Shown here: in pieces, positions 23,483-34,973 of the stretch
Layout: the number at the start of each line of letters is the position of its first letter
How positions within the stretch are numbered: the stretch's first letter is position 1
Assembly (NCBI RefSeq): GCF_964204645.1
Contig: NC_134031.1
Coordinates: 11,324,501-11,388,500 of the forward strand
Length of the DNA: 64,000 nucleotides
Direction: 5' to 3'
Source: Tubulanus polymorphus
Taxonomy: Eukaryota; Nemertea; Palaeonemertea; Tubulaniformes; Tubulanidae
Notes under the pieces: model-generated
What the model saw: the letters and a program-made list of their open reading frames with translations, nothing else
Told to the model about the DNA's origin: nothing
The model's database searches: none
Program-made: the position numbers and the translations under genes

Positions 23483-25871
23483 AGGCCAGCCGTAGGCTGA
23501 GCCTATTACTATACAAATGGAGCGAATTTAAATGACATGGTTTCCACACAAAAGGCTCTTTTGCTTGTCAAGTGAGGGCATATTCGAACAAATCACGTAT
23601 TTAAGCGTAATCCATTCTCGGAATCGTAGCGAGCAGAATTTTGAAATAGGGTCTCATAAAAATGTTTTCTGCATTTTTCACGAAAGTTAAATCGGGAAAA
23701 TTTCAATTTTTATCAGCCAATCAGGAAGTTGTGTCTTCCCTGTGATTGGTTTATCTGAAAATATCAGCAGCTGTTCACGTGAATTATCGCGATTTCATTA
23801 CTGGCGCTTTTGCGCATGATGTCATGTATCAACACGCGACAATACTTCCGCGTTCGCTACGTGTTCGCTGATTGGCCCATTTACTGGGAAATTCCACAGA
23901 AGCCTAATGTGGTTTGTTACAAGCGCTGTGATTGGCCCGACCCGATTCTGGCATGGCTTTAGCTTAGTGGGTTCGAATCCCTTGACGCGTGAAGATGATG
24001 GATCCTATCAATATCTATTGAAACAAATAAGTTTCCCGGTTGGGCAGCCGCGGATATCTACCGGAAGTGTTCCGGTTCGATATTTCGAGGTTTCTTTGAA
24101 TTTTGGAGTGATATTGAAATCCGGTAAATACCAGCGGTAGATTGTGAAAACCCATTGCATGATATTTGTATTACTTAATCCACGAAAAGCGTCGGGGCCG
24201 CGCCAGGAGTTTTCGTGATTCAAGTAGCGCAATAGCCTACTTCTTCGTGTTCGTCCACCTCAATTTTCATTCCGCCGATCTCTGACACGGCTCTGTCCCC
24301 GTCGGCGCTGTGATTGCACTTTCGTACCACCAAAATTTTTTATTTCTATATCAGGGAGGTCTGGAGAATAAAAAAGTCAAAATTTGGATATCACATAGGC
24401 CTGATTTCATCGAATAAGTCGACCATGGTCGTTACGTTTCCGTACTTATTACCACCTAAAACCGTCTGAACAATTTTGTCACAACCAACATTTCGTTTAC
24501 AGAAATCAGGTGTTCACGTGAACCCGCGGTATCGTCTACTGTTTTACTTCCGGGTTTTATTTTAAGATTTAAAATTGTATTTCAAGATCGATTTCTATGA
24601 AATCTTTTGTTGATTTGGTGTTTGGGAGGAATTATTATTTGCTCTACAGAAAATTCATCCTTGACAATTGCGCAAGGTTTGCGAAAAAAATGGTTTTACC
24701 AAATCGGGTGTATGACCTTGATATGCTAATTAACCATGTGCCCATATTGCAAATTCAATCAAATTTTATTCTGCCAAAAAAATGTTAAATACAATTCGCT
24801 TTCCGAGAGTTAATGGTATGCTGCATGGAACAAAGTTGTTTTGAGATGGGTCTTGAAGCTATTGAGGTCGAGAGATAACCATCTAGATAGTTCGTGAGAG
24901 TTCCAAAGTTTTGAAGAGGCTTCAAGGTAATGTCTTGATATTTGGTTTATACGTGTATCTACCCTAGACACATCTTCAGGCCAAAAACTGGCCCTGTCAG
25001 ATTCAAGATGGCCGACTGGCAGCCATTGTTGTTCGCCAAAATCAACACTTTTTACACATTTTTGAAGTTTTCGAGGGAAATTTTGAAGACACTTTTATCA
25101 ATAACCTTGATAATTTGTATATATTTGTTTCCCCCGTGGGCCCATCGGCATGAGAAAAATTGGGTCGATCGGACTCAAGATGGCTGTACTGTGACCTTTT
25201 TTGTTCCCAAAAATGTCAATTTTGGCCTGAATTCTGAGTACTGTAGCTTTCTAATGGTGTGCCATGTTTCATTGCAATTTGTAATGGGTATTCTTTGGAA
25301 AGGGATCTTTTATATCCGAGAGGGTATTTTTGACCAGGCAATTACGACGCACTTGGCGGCCATCTTGGAGTCATCAGTACTCATTCGTAGGTGGAAAAAA
25401 GTTTTTCCACATCATAATTGATACTTAAGCATATTTTGCTACTATAATCAATTTGAAAGTTGTAGCTCATGACGTTCTATGATCGAGGTGAGTTTCAAGC
25501 TCATTGGTTTTTGTTTATGGCCACCAGGGGGCGTTGAACAATACAATAACTTAGTATTTCTATATTACATTCGTACCTACGCATATTTTGCTACCACAAT
25601 CAATTGGAAAGTTGTAGCTCATGACATGGTCTATGATCTTGGTGAGTTTCAAGCTCATTGGTTTTTGTATATGGCCACCAGGGGGCGTTGAACAATACAA
25701 TAACTTTGTATTTCTATATTACATTCGTTCCTGCTGTCTGTGTTAACACACGATTTTACTATGTAAATGATATCGAGCAGGGAGTGTATATTGATAAATA
25801 TAACCAACAGATTACATCATTTATAAAAAGCAAATCTGACAGGCTGGCCATTGTGCCCCTTGGGGCTCTTG
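23483..25871 (+). mobile_element. Helentron-like family H, copy 1 (with family F insertion)
   Basis: It starts AGGCCAGCCGTAGGCTGAGC, which folds on itself, and ends GTGCCCCTTGGGGCTCTTG, again a hairpin followed by TCTTG, with T-rich DNA outside. The interior matches 51,301-52,141 until about 24,800. Then ~0.8 kb of family F/155-bp units is inserted (about 24,890-25,740, CCACCAGGGGGCG at 25,521 and 25,675) before the H end. The tRNA-like repeat of 2.8-3.0 kb is matched at 23,855-24,000. Confidence 0.65.
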
Positions 25872-25872
25872 T

Positions 25873-27105
25873 TATTATTTTTTTCCACACTTTTTTTGTC
25901 AAAAGTACATAGGCTTTTTTACTTTACCGGTGTTGTCGATACAATCCGTCTGATATCATTCAGCTCACTTCGATCTACAATTACTCCGCGCGAATTTTGA
26001 AGAATCAATGTTACAAAAGCACTGTCGGGCCATAAACATCGAAAATTGAGCCCCATTCAAAGAGCTGACATGTTTTTTGAAGTCGTCTTTCCGAATTCTA
26101 CCGCACGTTTCTTGTCACGTCGATTATTAATTCAAGCATAAATTAACAAATTTATTACCCAAAGATTGCACATTCTGTCGCGGTTTTTAAAAACTAATTT
26201 TAACAATTACCCATTTTCCTTATCAAATCACATAACCGATATACAGGAAATTTACTACTTTAGATTTTAAAAGCACTGTCGAGCCGTAAACATCGACGCC
26301 CTATCTGCGATTAACCGTTTGGGCTCTACGGGCTCGAAAATGGGACCCCAAATTTTTCAAAGAGATTTTTGCTCCTAGCTCCTTAACCGGTGGAGATAGA
26401 ATCGTGGTTGCCATGAGTGATCAGTAGCCCTTGCAAAGATGCTTGTATTGATGTATGGTATAACTATGTAGCTCATATGGTTCGCCAGTAGCGCCACCTA
26501 TAAGACGCTGGAATATGCATTATAATCTATATCGACTAAGGGTATCAATGGATTTCTGTAAAAATTGATACACATGTATCTGGTTCTAAACGAAACGAAC
26601 CCCTCATATGTTTAGTTCCCATTTTAACCACTAGGGGGCGTAAATTTTGAAAAATCGATTTCGGCATCCATTTTTCGCATTTAATGCGGTCTGTTTATTG
26701 TGAAAATCACAAAACTTGGTATAAGTACATAGACATGTGTGCAATATGCCATCCTGCATGATTAGTTCATACAACTTCCACCAGGGGACTGAAAACAATG
26801 ATTTTTGCTCCTAGGTCCTTGACCGTTGGCGATAGAATCGAGGTTGCAATGTGTGATTAGCAGCCCTTTTCAAGATACTTGAAGTGATGTACGGTTTAAG
26901 TAGGTAATTTATATGGTTCTTCAGGAGCGCCACCTACATTGTGCTGGAAATACATTTTTATTCATATCTACTAAGTGGATAATGGGATTTCCATGAAAAT
27001 TGATACACGTATACCTGGATATGAGATACAACGAACCCCTCACATAATTAGTTCCAATTCTAACCACTAGGGGGCGTACATTTTGAAAACTCATTCTAGC
27101 ATCAG
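25873..27105 (+). repeat. Family C fragment fused to family B units (copy 1)
   Basis: 25,873-26,300 is family C. At CGACGCCCTATCTGCGATTA it switches to family B, which has two related ~430-bp sub-units (26,300-26,710 and 26,800-27,100). Each holds TTTTGCTCCTAG, GATAGAATCG, GCGCCACCTA and CCACTAGGGGGCG. Further B copies are at 31.24-31.95 and 33.0-33.8 kb. Confidence 0.75.
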
Positions 27106-28149
27106 TTTTTAGCCCACTTGGGACTTTAGTCCCAGCTGGCTATTGCGTTCACTTTTCGTCCGTCGTCCGTCCGTCCGTCCGTAGACGGAATCCAGTTATT
27201 TTGGGAAGTTTTGAAGACGCTTCAAGGTAACGTCTTGATATTTGGTATATACATGTATCTACCCTAGACACATCTTCAGCCCAAAAACTGGCCCTATCAG
27301 AATCAAGATGGCCAACTGGCAGCCATTGTTGTTTGCCAAAATCAGCACTTTTTACACATTTTCGAAGTTTACGAGGGAAATTTTGAAGACAATTTGATTA
27401 ATTACCTTGATCTTTCGAATATATTTGAATCTACCAAGGGCCCATCAGCATAAGAAAAATTGGGTCCATCTGACTCAAGATGGCCGTCCTATGACCTTTT
27501 TAGTGCCAAAAAATGTCAATTTTGGCCAGAATTCTAGGTCCTGTAGCTTCCTACTGGTTTGCCATTTCTCATTGCAATTTGTGATGGGTATTCTTTGTAA
27601 AGGGATGTTTTATACCTGAGATAGGTATTTTTGATCCGCCAATTATGACGCAATTGGCGGCCATCTTGGTGTCATTAGTACTCATTCGTAGGTGGGAAAA
27701 AGTTTTTCGACATTATATTGTTACCTAAGCATATTTTGTTACAACAATGAATTAGAAAGTTGTAGCGTATAACGTGTTCTATGATTGGGGTGAGTTTCAA
27801 GTTCATTGTTTTTTGTATATGGCCACCAGGGGGCGTTGAATAATACAATATCTAAGTATTTCTATATTATATTTGTACCAATACATATTTTGTTACCGCA
27901 ATCAATTGAAAAGTTGTAGCTCATGACATCATCTATGATTGTGGTAAGTTTTAAGGAAATTAGTTATTCTATATGGTCACCAGGGGGCGTTGAATAGTAG
28001 AATAACCTGGTATTTCCTAATTATATTGGTACCTAGGCATATTTTGTTACCATGATCAATAACAAAGTTGTAGTTCATGACATGTTCTATGAATATGGTG
28101 AGTTACAAGGTTATTGGGTTTTGAATATGGTCACCAGGGGGCGTTGAAA

Positions 28150-29005
28150 TATCCGGAATTCCGGAAATTTAGGATCGCCGATGTCAATTCCGGAAATTTG
28201 GTGAGAATTCCTCGCGGCGACCAGTAATGGCACGGACCGTAAAAGCGTTCGTTTGCTTGTACTCGTCGTCGCTTCTGTGTTATTTTATCTTGGTCTCCGT
28301 TTCCGAGGATGTTCTGCTACAATGTATATATGTGTGCTTGTGGTGGTATCTGTGCGTGCGTAGGTGGAGCAACACTGTTGTGACGCCATTTACAATTATC
28401 TTTACGCGCCGTTGTACATCGTCCCGCTGATGGCCAACAATGTGAAGATGCACGTGGTAATAATTAAGATGATATTTAATAAATATCATCTTAATTATAA
28501 CCATGCGCGTGCTATGTCCTGAGGCACGCAGCTTTGTAACTTTCTTTTTGCCTGCAGCTGTCAAGCGGGACGGTCTGCAAAATGAGCACGCACGGAAAGA
28601 TTGTCAGTCGGGAGTCGGACGATTTAAAGGCAATTGACAGCGGTATAAAAAATAAATTTAACTGGCACTGGCTAGAGTGTAAGGACAGTAACGGGGACTA
28701 CTTATCGAACTACATTCGTAAGTTAGACTTAGCTGGCGTGGCGTACTGCGTCGTTTGTAAAGACCAGGTCAAATACGGTAGTGGCGGAAAAAAAGATATT
28801 TTTTTTGCGCACGGCATAATAAGGCAGCGAGGGATGTGAAGCACAACGAATGCCTGCCGTCGTATTTTCAGATGAAAGATGCCGATCGTGATACTGCATC
28901 TCCGGCGATGCAAAAACGCAAAATTTTTCCTGGGGGAGAATTTTTCAGACCCCCCCGTTCTAAATTCCGGAATTTTGGTACTTTGGCCCTAGCATCTCTG
29001 GTATT
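28150..29005 (+). mobile_element. hAT-element fragment with BED-type zinc finger remnant
   Basis: An ORF at 28,582-28,839 encodes FNWHWLECKDSNGDYLSNYI...AYCVVCKDQVKYGSGGKK. The finger's His residues continue in another frame just downstream, so one indel breaks it. The layout matches the zinc-finger exon of the hAT gene at 60.9 kb (WNWLE....ALCIWCNSEINYGARGK). The right end, GGCCCTAGCATCTCTG, resembles a hAT terminus; no matching left terminus is visible. A 19-bp-arm palindrome lies at 28,460-28,498. Confidence 0.6.
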
Positions 29006-29111
29006 TCCATATTAAATTAGTAACGAGGCATTTTTTGTTATCACAATCAATTACAAAATCGTAGCTGCTGACATGTTTTATGGTTGTATTGAGTTTCAAG
29101 GTCATTGGTTT

Positions 29112-30290
29112 TTGATGGGTTTCGTCGTCAGACGAACCCATCTATGGCATCGTCGTCATGTCTGTTTGTCTGTCCGTCTGTGGATGTTTCTTTATGACAC
29201 GATTTAAGCTGTTTGTGTGGACCGACAATTCTGTAATTTCACACAGGTATTCTCTACTTGATGTAGATGGTGCAGCTTGGTTTATATTTGATTCCGATGG
29301 TTATAAGTGCTCTAATTTGGTTAAAAGATAATAAACGTTACTCGCTAGTTCAAGCTGCTGTATAGCGCGTTGCTACGACGACGCTCGATCAACATACTGG
29401 TACTCGTTGTGTAATACTGAACACGTATATACCTGTAGATATTGATCGTACTAGCACCGGTTTTAGATCGGTCTTAACACTTCTCGGAACTGCTGTGCTA
29501 AATGCTGAGAGGCCGAATCTATGCGCAATAACTTATTGGGCTCGTCACATTTGATAGTGAATGGATAAATAACCGGTGTCAATGACGGTCGCTACTCCCC
29601 ATCAGTATAACTCATCAGTATAAGAAATAATTCTTTCGAGTTTTTTTTTCAATCCCCGAAGTTGTTGTTACTATGTTGACCTCGCCGTTTTATAAGCTTA
29701 CCGATGATTCTTCTAGTATTTTCAGGGTCACAAGACATGACGAAGTCGCAAAGTTTTGTACAAATTTCACGAAACAAACAATTATTTAGGCGGCACCTGA
29801 TCTATTGATTAATTATGATAAATAATGTTTATTTCATTAAAAATTTGTTTTATTCAAACACTACTTTCATCGCACATAGCGTGATCGGTAGGCCCTACTA
29901 TTCTACGGTAGGCCATGGACTCTTTCATGTGGTGTCCGTGAATAAGTGACACGTGGTGGGGCGGGTTGTGAGGAGCATCGAAACTAATCCGTCACAAATA
30001 ATAGATAGAAAACAACACCTTAAGAGGCTAACTTTTATTAACATCATTACCAAATCAAAACCTGCACATCCTATCATAAATAGAAATTCTAAGAATTTAT
30101 TTCAAAGAATAATAAATTACGTCTAAATATTGGGATTCGAACTCGTAGCATCGATTCAGGTGCCTTTCCCAAAGTGGTATCCCGCGGGGAAAACCCATTA
30201 CTATTTATATCGAGAATCGCCTTTTTGACAGCGAGTTCGGTGAATGAAACAGAAACAATTACACAGAAACCCATCATGGAAAGTTTCTTT
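29112..30290 (+). mobile_element. Repeat family G insertion
   Basis: It begins TGATGGGTTTCGTC, which folds with GACGAACCCATC a few bases later, and ends ..GAAACCCATCATGG. So the first 11 bases are inverted near the other end. The terminal GAAACCCATCATGGAAAGTT is repeated at 58,287-58,306. Parts of 29,440-29,600 resemble 52,490-52,700. A tRNA-like B box lies on the minus strand near 30,129. No protein gene. Confidence 0.5.
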
Positions 30291-30392
30291 CTGGTTGTAT
30301 ATGGTCACCAGAGGGCGTTGAATATTGAAATTGTTAGATTGTTGAGCATTTGAACCACTTCCCAAGTGGGCATGGTGTCCCTGGACCCCTAG

Positions 30393-33300
30393 TTTCGATT
30401 GTAATTCAGTAGTATGCTAACCGGCAAATTACCGGCCACATGGGCATGTTAAAGTACCGTATCTTCGTTATTCTCGCTGTCTTTTCCCCTAACCTTGGTA
30501 CATTAGAACTTTTCGCGTAGTATCCCATGTGAATCAACGTAGCCATGTTATCAGCTGACCCCTAGGTGGCGCTCCTTATCCAGCAAGGCAGAAACCCGTT
30601 ATCGCTGCTTTGCAGCTATATTTATTATTATATTCTTTTTCACACTGGATCTTACTGAAAGGATATAAACAACTGCAACTTACTTTTACTGTCGGCGAAA
30701 CCATTCGGTATCACAAGTACTATGCTGCATTGACAAATACTGTGTATAATATTAATTAGAACTCAACTGTTTACTCACTGTGAGCCTCTAAACATCGAAA
30801 TTTAAGCCCGATTCAAACAGTATCCATCTACGTATGTGTATTGCCTACGTGTCATTCCCACAGCGCGTCAGTACGTGTGTTTGTGTCAGTGTCCCTATAA
30901 GCAGTGATAGAGCTGGTGTACTAGATCTGTAGTTTTTTAGTATTTTTATATATATGTGGCGCACTGAATAGGGTCAGTCTCGAGTGAACGCAACTGAGGA
31001 ATTTTTGTGCCGCATATACAAGCAATAGCATCCTTGCAGTAACTTGCCTGGATAGAGCTAATGAATGCAGCTATCTATACGCGAGAGCCTGGATGGCTAT
31101 ATTCTGTTAGCATTACAATATTCCTTGACGGATTTACTTGGAACTTTCGTGAGATGTACGGAACACAGGTACCTTTAGGTAAGTCGAAGGGATCTTTGAT
31201 TGGGGACACCGTTCACCCACCAGGGGGCGCCAAGTCAATGGCACGCCCTATCTGCGATTAACTGTTTGGGCTCGAAAATGGGACCCCAAATTTTTCAAAG
31301 AGATTTTTGCTCCTAGCTCCTTAACCGGTGGAGATAGAATTGTTGTTGCAACGAGTGATCAGTAGCCCTTGACAAGACGCTTGTATTGATGTATGGTATA
31401 ACTATGTAAATCATATGGTTCTCCAGTAGCGCCACCTATAAGACGCTGGAAAACACATTTTCATCTATATCGACTAAGGGTATCATTGGATTTCTATAAA
31501 AATTGATACACATGTACCTGGTTACTAATTGCAACGAATCCCTCACATGATTAGTTCCTATTTTAACCACTAGGGGGCGTAAATTTGAAAAATTGATTTC
31601 AGCATCGATTTTCGAGCTCGATGTAATGCGGTCTGTTTATTATGAAAATCACAAAACTTGGTATAAGTACAAAGACATGTGTGTAATATGCCAACCTGCA
31701 TGATTAGTTCATACAATTGCCACCAGGAGACTGTGAAAACAACGATTTTTGCTCCTAGGTCCTTAACCGTTGGTGATAGAATCGAGGTTGCAATGTGTGG
31801 TTAGTACCCCTTTACAAGACACTTGTATTGGTGTAAGGTTTAAGTAGGTAACTCATATGGTGCTCCAGTAGCGCTACCTACAAATTGTTGGAAATGCATT
31901 TTCATTGATATCTACTTATCGGATGGAGGGATTTCTATTAAAATTGATACACATGTTCTTTGTTACGAGGGAATGGTAGAACACTGTATCACCTATTTTC
32001 TTGAAGTTATTTTCCCTAAACTTGGTACATCATTACTTTGCACTTAAGAGCCATGGGTCAACATATCCATGATATGGGCTGACCCATGATACAGGCTGAC
32101 CTCTAGGTGGCGCTTCTTCTCAGATAGTGGTACGTAATGAACTGATTTCAGTGAAATCTTTTGCAACCTTCCTAGTACGGTATTTAACCCGGCAAGGCAG
32201 AAACCCGTTATCGCTGCTTTGCAGCTATATTTGTTATTATTATAATATTCTTTTTCACACTGGATCTTACTGAAAGGATATAAACAACTGCAACTTACTT
32301 TCACTGTAGGTGAAACCATTCTGTATCACAAGTACTACGCTGCATTGACAAATACTGTACGTAATATTAATCAGAATTGTACTGTTTACTCACTGTGAGC
32401 CTCTACACATCGAAATTTAAGCCCGTTTCAAACAGTATCCATCTACGTATGTATATTGCCTACGTGTCATTCCCACAGCGCCTCCTAAATACGTGTGTTT
32501 GTGTGTGTGTCCTTATATCGATAGAGCTGTTCTAGATCTGTAGTAAACACGTAAGCAGTAGTGATATTTTTATCTCTTCTTTCTAAGAATCGATTGTTGA
32601 ATTAGGATATTGCTCGACTGAATGCAACTGAGGAATTTTTATGGCCTAGTTTGTGCCGTATGTTAAAGAGCATCATATATTGTTTCGAATTCGGCAACAC
32701 TGGTTAGAGAAACATATATTGGCTTTAATACTGCGAATTCGGTAAGTAACAATAATATTGCTCAACGGATTTACTTGAAACTTACGTGAGATGTACGGAA
32801 CTCAGATACCTTGAGGTAAGTCTCAGGGATCTTTGATGGGAGCCCCCGTTCATCCACCAGGGGGTGTTTTACTTTTAAAAATTCTGACATTGAAAAGTTA
32901 CTATGTGAGAAAATTTTTTGTCTTTGACTTTTCAGTTTCGGGCGAGCACGAAAGTTGTTCATGACAGCCCGAAGGTTAAAAAAGTCAATGGCACGCCCTA
33001 TCTGCGATTAACCGTTTGGGCTCTACGGGCTCGAAAATGGGACCCCAAATTTTTCAATGGGATTTTTGCTCCTAGCTCCTTAACCGTTGGAGATAGAATC
33101 GTGGTTGCAATGAGTGATCAGTAGCCCTTGACAAGATGCTTGTATTGATGTATGGTTAAACTATGTAACTCATATGGTTCTCCAGTAGCGCCACCTATAA
33201 GACGCTAGAAAACGCATTTTCATCTATATCGACTAAGGGTATCAATGGATTTCTATAAAAATTCATTTACATGTACCTGGTTACTAAATGCAACCCCTCA

Positions 33301-34028
33301 CATGATAAGTTCCTATTTTAACCACTAGGGGGCGTAAATCTTGAAAACTCATTTCAGCATCCATTTTTCGCATGTAATGCGGTGTTATTATTATGAAAAT
33401 CACAAAACTTTGTATAAGTACATAGAAATGTGTGTAATATGCCAACCTGCATGATTAGTTCATACAACTGCCACCAGGGGACTGTGAAAACAGCGATTTC
33501 TGCTCCTAAGTTCTTAACCGTTGCCAATAGAATCGATGTTTGAATGTGTGGTTAGTAGCCCTTTACAAGACACTTGTATTGATGTATGGTTTAAGTAGGT
33601 AACTCATATGGTTCTCTAGGAGCGCCACCTACAAGTTGCTGGAAATGCATTTCAATTGATATCTACTAAGCGGATAAAGATTTTCTATGAAAATTGATAT
33701 ACATGTACCTGGATATAAGATACAACGAATTCCTAACATAATTAGTTCCTATTCTAACCACTAGGGGGCGTTAATGTTTAAAACTCATTGTAGCATCGGT
33801 TTTTTCGATTGTAATTCAGTAGTATAAATTACCGGCCACTTGGGCACGGTAAAAGTACCGTATATTTGTTATTCTCGGTGTTATTTCCCCTAACCTTGGT
33901 ACATTAGAACTTATCGCGTAGTAGTCCATGTGGATCAACATAGCCATGTTATCAGCTGACCCCTAGATGGCGATCCAGCAAGGCAGAAACCCGTTATCGC
34001 TGCTTTGCAGCTATATTTATTATTATTT
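30393..34028 (+). repeat. Head-to-tail pair of ~1.6-1.8-kb elements (family B full length)
   Basis: Three copies of the terminal sequence GGCAGAAACCCGTTATCGCTG..GCAGCTATATTT end at about 30,630, 32,235 and 34,020. Between them are two full-length related copies (30,640-32,190 and 32,240-33,980) in the same orientation. Shared landmarks are CACTGGATCTTACTGAAAGG, CAAACAGTATCCATCTACGT, CCCTATCTGCGATTAAC, CCACTAGGGGGCGTAAA and TAGGTGGCGCT. The junctions are short TTATTATT tracts. No protein gene. Confidence 0.75.
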
Positions 34029-34720
34029 TTTCCACACTTTTTTGTCAAAAGTACATAGGCTTTTTTACATTACCGCTGTTGCCGATACAATCCGTCTGAT
34101 ATCATTCAGTTCACTTTGATCTACAAATCCTCCGTGCAAATTTTGAAGAATCAACGTTACAAAAGCACTGTCGGGCCGTAAACATCAAAAATTGAGCCCC
34201 ATTCAAAGAGCCGAGATGTTTTTCTAAGTCGTCTTTCCGTAATCTACCGCACGTTTCTTTTCACGTCGATTATCAATTCAGCAATAAATTGAGAAATTTA
34301 TTACCCAAAGATTGTACATTCTGTCGCGGTTTTTAAAAACTAATTTTAACAAAAGCCCATTTTCCTCATCAAATCATATTACCGATATACAGGAAATTTA
34401 CTACTTTAGATTTTAAAAGCACTGTCAAGCCGTAAACATCGACGAATCGACATGTGTCGCTACATCGTCGTTCCGGGAATCAGCTGCGAGTTTCTCCTCA
34501 TCATGAGAATCAAACCGAGTACAAATTAATTTATTACTACCAGTGATTTGGCTGCGGGCTTCAAGCAGTTAGTTTAACAATACCTATTTTTCTTTACCAA
34601 ATTAACTGTGTATTTACTAAGATAATCATTAGTGTACCGCAGAGTCGAAGGCCTAAACTAAACACGCCGAAGAGATATAGCAGAGAAAGGCTGTTGTGTT
34701 GACGAGGTATCAAAATAAAA
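34029..34720 (+). repeat. Dispersed repeat family C (copy 3)
   Basis: Matches 21,440-22,130 and 25,873-26,300 from TTTTCCACACTTTTTTGTCA through AAACACGCCGAAGAGATATA. Confidence 0.8.
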
Positions 34721-34973
34721 GAATATAATACTTTATTCGCCTGCGGGCTTCAACCTCTATATCAATATCATCAATACTCTATATTTCCTACAGTACATAC
34801 CGATAATTGTCAAATCCACAAGGTATTTACTAAATACAAGAATATAACACACACCTATCCGTATGCTGGACTCACACTTGACATTCTGGGTAAGCGTTCG
34901 CTGTGGGGGAAAGGAGATCGTTCGCTGTGTCGCTTGAAGTGTTTATCGAGTTTTACGCGACCTTAAGGCTTTA

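Larger units (their letters stand above)
27110..30392 (+). mobile_element. Helitron-like family F, copy 2, with two nested insertions
   Basis: AGCCCACTTGGGACTTTAGT at the start, GTCCCTGGACCCCTAG|T at the end. Between them lie several ~155-bp units, each ending in a CACCAGRGGGCGTTGAA motif (27,821; 27,975; 28,129; 30,303). The unit beginning at ~28,130 is interrupted by a hAT fragment (28,150-29,005), and the next by family G (29,112-30,290). Removing both gives a structure like copy 1. Confidence 0.6.

Noticed and set aside
23957-23985. tRNA gene from GGTTCGAATCCC
   Set aside because: A and B boxes are fused with no room for anticodon arms; it is a repeat remnant. The B boxes at 2,830, 30,129, 53,992 and 59,290 were rejected as tRNA genes for similar reasons.
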